A model generated the notes under the pieces. That model was not told where the DNA came from. It saw only the letters and a program-made list of their open reading frames with translations, and made no database searches. From positions 2,356,001-2,420,000 of the forward strand of contig NZ_CP009435.1 of NCBI RefSeq assembly GCF_000960995.1: a stretch of 64,000 nucleotides of DNA. The letters are read 5' to 3'. The translations under genes and the position numbers were made by a program. Shown here one piece after another: positions 62,210 through 64,000 of the stretch; position 1 is the stretch's first letter, and each line of letters begins with the position of its first letter. The DNA comes from Burkholderia glumae LMG 2196 = ATCC 33617 (GTDB lineage: Bacteria; Pseudomonadota; Gammaproteobacteria; Burkholderiales; Burkholderiaceae).

Positions 62210-63280
62210 ATGCCGCGCCCGATTTCCGCCACGATTCATACCGCCGCACTTGCTAACAATCTCGCGGCCGCGCGCCGTTTCGCGCCGCGCTCGAAGGTCT
62301 GGGCCGTCGTCAAGGCCAATGCCTACGGGCACGGCCTCGCGCGCGCGTTCCCCGGGCTGCGCGGCACCGACGGCTTCGGCCTGCTCGACGTCGACGAGGC
62401 GGTGCGCCTGCGCGAGCTGGGCTGGGCGGGGCCGATCCTGCTGCTCGAGGGCTTCTTCCGCTCGACCGACGTGGACGTGATCGATCGCTACAGCCTTACC
62501 ACCGCGCTGCATAACGACGATCAGATGCGCATGCTCGAGACGGCGCGCCTGTCGAAGCCGGTCAACATCCTCTTGAAGATGAACAGCGGCATGAACCGGC
62601 TCGGCTATTCGGTCGACAAGTATCGCGCGGCCTGGGAGCGTGCGCGGACCTGTCCCGGAATCGGCCAGATCACGCTGATGACGCACTTCGCCGATGCCGA
62701 CGGCGAGCGCGGCGTGGCCGCGCAGATGGCCGCGTTCGAGCGCGGCGCCGAGGGCATCGCCGGCGCGCGCTGCCTCGCGAACTCGGCCGCCGTGATGTGG
62801 CACGCGCAAACCCATCACGACTGGGTGCGCCCCGGCATCCTGCTGTATGGCGCCTCGCCCTCGGGCCGCGCGGCCGACATCGCCGACGCCGGGCTGCAGC
62901 CGGCCATGACGCTCGCCTCCGAGCTGATCGCCGTGCAGTCGATCAAGGCGGGCGACGCGGTGGGTTACGGCGGCGCGTTCGTCGCCACGCAGGCGATGCG
63001 GATCGGCGTGGTGGCCTGCGGCTATGCCGACGGCTATCCGCGGGTCGCGCCGGAGGGCACGCCGGTGCTGGTCGACGGGGTGCGCACGCGGATCGTCGGA
63101 CGCGTCTCGATGGACATGATCACGGTCGACCTGACGCCGGTGCCGCAGGCCGGGATCGGCGCGCGCGTCGAGCTCTGGGGCCGCGCGCTGCCGGTCGACG
63201 ACGTGGCCGCGCACTGCGCGACGGTGGGCTACGAACTGATGTGCGCGGTGGCCCAGCGCGTGCCGGTTCGGGCGGAATAA
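62210..63280 (+). CDS. alr: Alanine racemase
   Basis: 356-residue PLP enzyme converting L- to D-alanine for peptidoglycan. The PLP lysine is in VWAVVKANAYGHG near residue 35. The catalytic Tyr region is GDAVGYGGAF, and the C-terminal domain has GRVSMDMITVDLT. It is followed 10 bp downstream by radA, probably co-transcribed. Frame and length are normal. Confidence 0.96.
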   Translation: MPRPISATIHTAALANNLAAARRFAPRSKVWAVVKANAYGHGLARAFPGLRGTDGFGLLDVDEAVRLRELGWAGPILLLEGFFRSTDVDVIDRYSLTTALHNDDQMRMLETARLSKPVNILLKMNSGMNRLGYSVDKYRAAWERARTCPGIGQITLMTHFADADGERGVAAQMAAFERGAEGIAGARCLANSAAVMWHAQTHHDWVRPGILLYGASPSGRAADIADAGLQPAMTLASELIAVQSIKAGDAVGYGGAFVATQAMRIGVVACGYADGYPRVAPEGTPVLVDGVRTRIVGRVSMDMITVDLTPVPQAGIGARVELWGRALPVDDVAAHCATVGYELMCAVAQRVPVRAE

Positions 63281-63290
63281 GGGCGGGTTC

Positions 63291-64000
63291 GTGGCAAAAC
63301 AGAAAACCGTCTACGTCTGTACTGCATGCGGCGGCCAGTCGCCGAAATGGCAGGGCCAGTGCCCGGCCTGCCATGCCTGGAACACGCTGCTCGAATCGGC
63401 TGCCGAGACGCCGTCCTCGCACCGCTTCCAGGCGCTCGCCAAGAGCGCGCCGGTGCAGCGCCTGGCCGACATCGACGCGGCCGACGTGCCGCGCTTCACG
63501 ACCGGCATCGGCGAGTTCGATCGCGTGCTCGGCGGCGGGCTGGTGGCGGGCGGCGTGGTGCTGATCGGCGGCGACCCCGGCATCGGCAAGTCCACGCTGC
63601 TGCTGCAGTCGCTCGCGCAGCTCGCGAGCCAACGGCGCGCGCTCTACATCAGCGGCGAGGAATCGGCCGCGCAGATCGCGCTGCGCGCGCAGCGGCTCGC
63701 GCTGCTCGACCATGGCGGCGACGCGGCCGACCTGAAGCTGCTGGCCGAGATCCAGCTCGAGAAGATCCAGGCCACGATCGACGCGGAGCGCCCCGACGTG
63801 GCCGTGATCGATTCGATCCAGACGGTCTATTCGGACGCGCTGTCGTCGGCGCCGGGCTCGGTCGCGCAGGTGCGCGAGTGCGCGGCGCAGCTCACGCGCA
63901 TCGCCAAGCAGTCCGGCACCGCGATCATAATGGTCGGTCACGTCACGAAGGAGGGCGCCCTGGCCGGCCCGCGCGTGCTCGAGCACATCGTCGACACGGT
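63291..64000 (+). CDS. radA: DNA repair protein RadA (5' part, cut by window end)
   Basis: The first 236 codons of RadA/Sms, a RecA-related branch-migration helicase in homologous recombination. GTG at 63291 opens VAKQKTVYVCTACGGQSPKW; the Cys4 zinc finger is CTACG...CPACH. Walker A follows as GGDPGIGKST, Walker B as VAVIDSIQTVYS, and the region continues to VTKEGALAGPRVLEH, the RadA KNRFG-type loop lying beyond the window. It begins 10 bp after the alr stop. Confidence 0.95.
   Translation, partial: MAKQKTVYVCTACGGQSPKWQGQCPACHAWNTLLESAAETPSSHRFQALAKSAPVQRLADIDAADVPRFTTGIGEFDRVLGGGLVAGGVVLIGGDPGIGKSTLLLQSLAQLASQRRALYISGEESAAQIALRAQRLALLDHGGDAADLKLLAEIQLEKIQATIDAERPDVAVIDSIQTVYSDALSSAPGSVAQVRECAAQLTRIAKQSGTAIIMVGHVTKEGALAGPRVLEHIVDT

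Overview
The window looks like chromosome 1 of a Burkholderia (sensu stricto) species. It has very high GC with strong GC3 bias and Burkholderia-type housekeeping genes (uppP, yejABEF, gltX, aceA, rhlE, tsaB-rimI-udg, thiD, lplT, alr, radA). Its IS66, IS5/IS427 and IS3 relics are of kinds common in that genus. The species cannot be fixed from the sequence alone.

Layout. 1-2.8 kb is core: an aldose-1-epimerase family gene, a 28-residue membrane peptide, uppP and tRNA-Arg(UCU). From 2.8 to about 30.5 kb the DNA is accessory and heavily rearranged. (a) 2.85-9.9 kb is a decayed prophage next to tRNA-Arg: integrase and excisionase-like HTH, a startless gene next to a 135-bp tandem duplication, a zinc-finger protein, a RelE/XRE toxin-antitoxin pair, a fusion scar between a terminase small subunit and late gene D (the capsid/tail genes are gone), a lysis cassette (frameshifted holin-like gene, membrane protein, endolysin, nested Rz/Rz1) and a Dam methylase cut by an IS66 element. 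(b) 9.9-14.7 kb is IS66, then what looks like the 3' end of a tRNA-Ser (an attachment scar), then two tandem IS5-family copies sharing a TTA target. (c) 14.8-25.6 kb is the most interesting cargo: a MerR regulator divergent from a methyltransferase with a 19-bp-spacer promoter, an IS3 relic, a MacA-MacB-NodT-type efflux operon, an IS66 relic, a lower-GC valyl-tRNA synthetase of archaeal/actinobacterial type, and a cytochrome P450 relic. (d) 25.8-30.5 kb holds a putative membrane protein, AT-rich DNA, a dead M20 peptidase gene and a LysR regulator.

30.5-64 kb is core again: a PXPV-repeat exported protein, the yejABEF peptide importer, an NlpC/P60 hydrolase, a patatin-like lipoprotein, a TMAO/S-oxide respiration operon (triheme cytochrome c, TorD, TorA), gltX, and an eight-gene tRNA cluster (Ala-Ala-[Glu-Asp]x3). 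Then come a GNAT, an AraC regulator, a gamma-glutamylcyclotransferase-like protein, a HAD dehalogenase divergent from a LysR gene, aceA, rhlE, an acyl-CoA-binding protein, the translationally coupled tsaB-rimI-udg-DUF1853 set, thiD, lplT, alr and the 5' part of radA.

How genes work together. MacA/MacB/OMF should form one tripartite efflux pump. The extra ValRS beside a pump and a P450 relic could be target-based self-resistance left from a lost or split natural-product locus; this is inference. The Tor genes form one respiratory unit, the Yej genes one ABC importer, and the prophage lysis genes are a near-complete cassette surviving in a defective phage.
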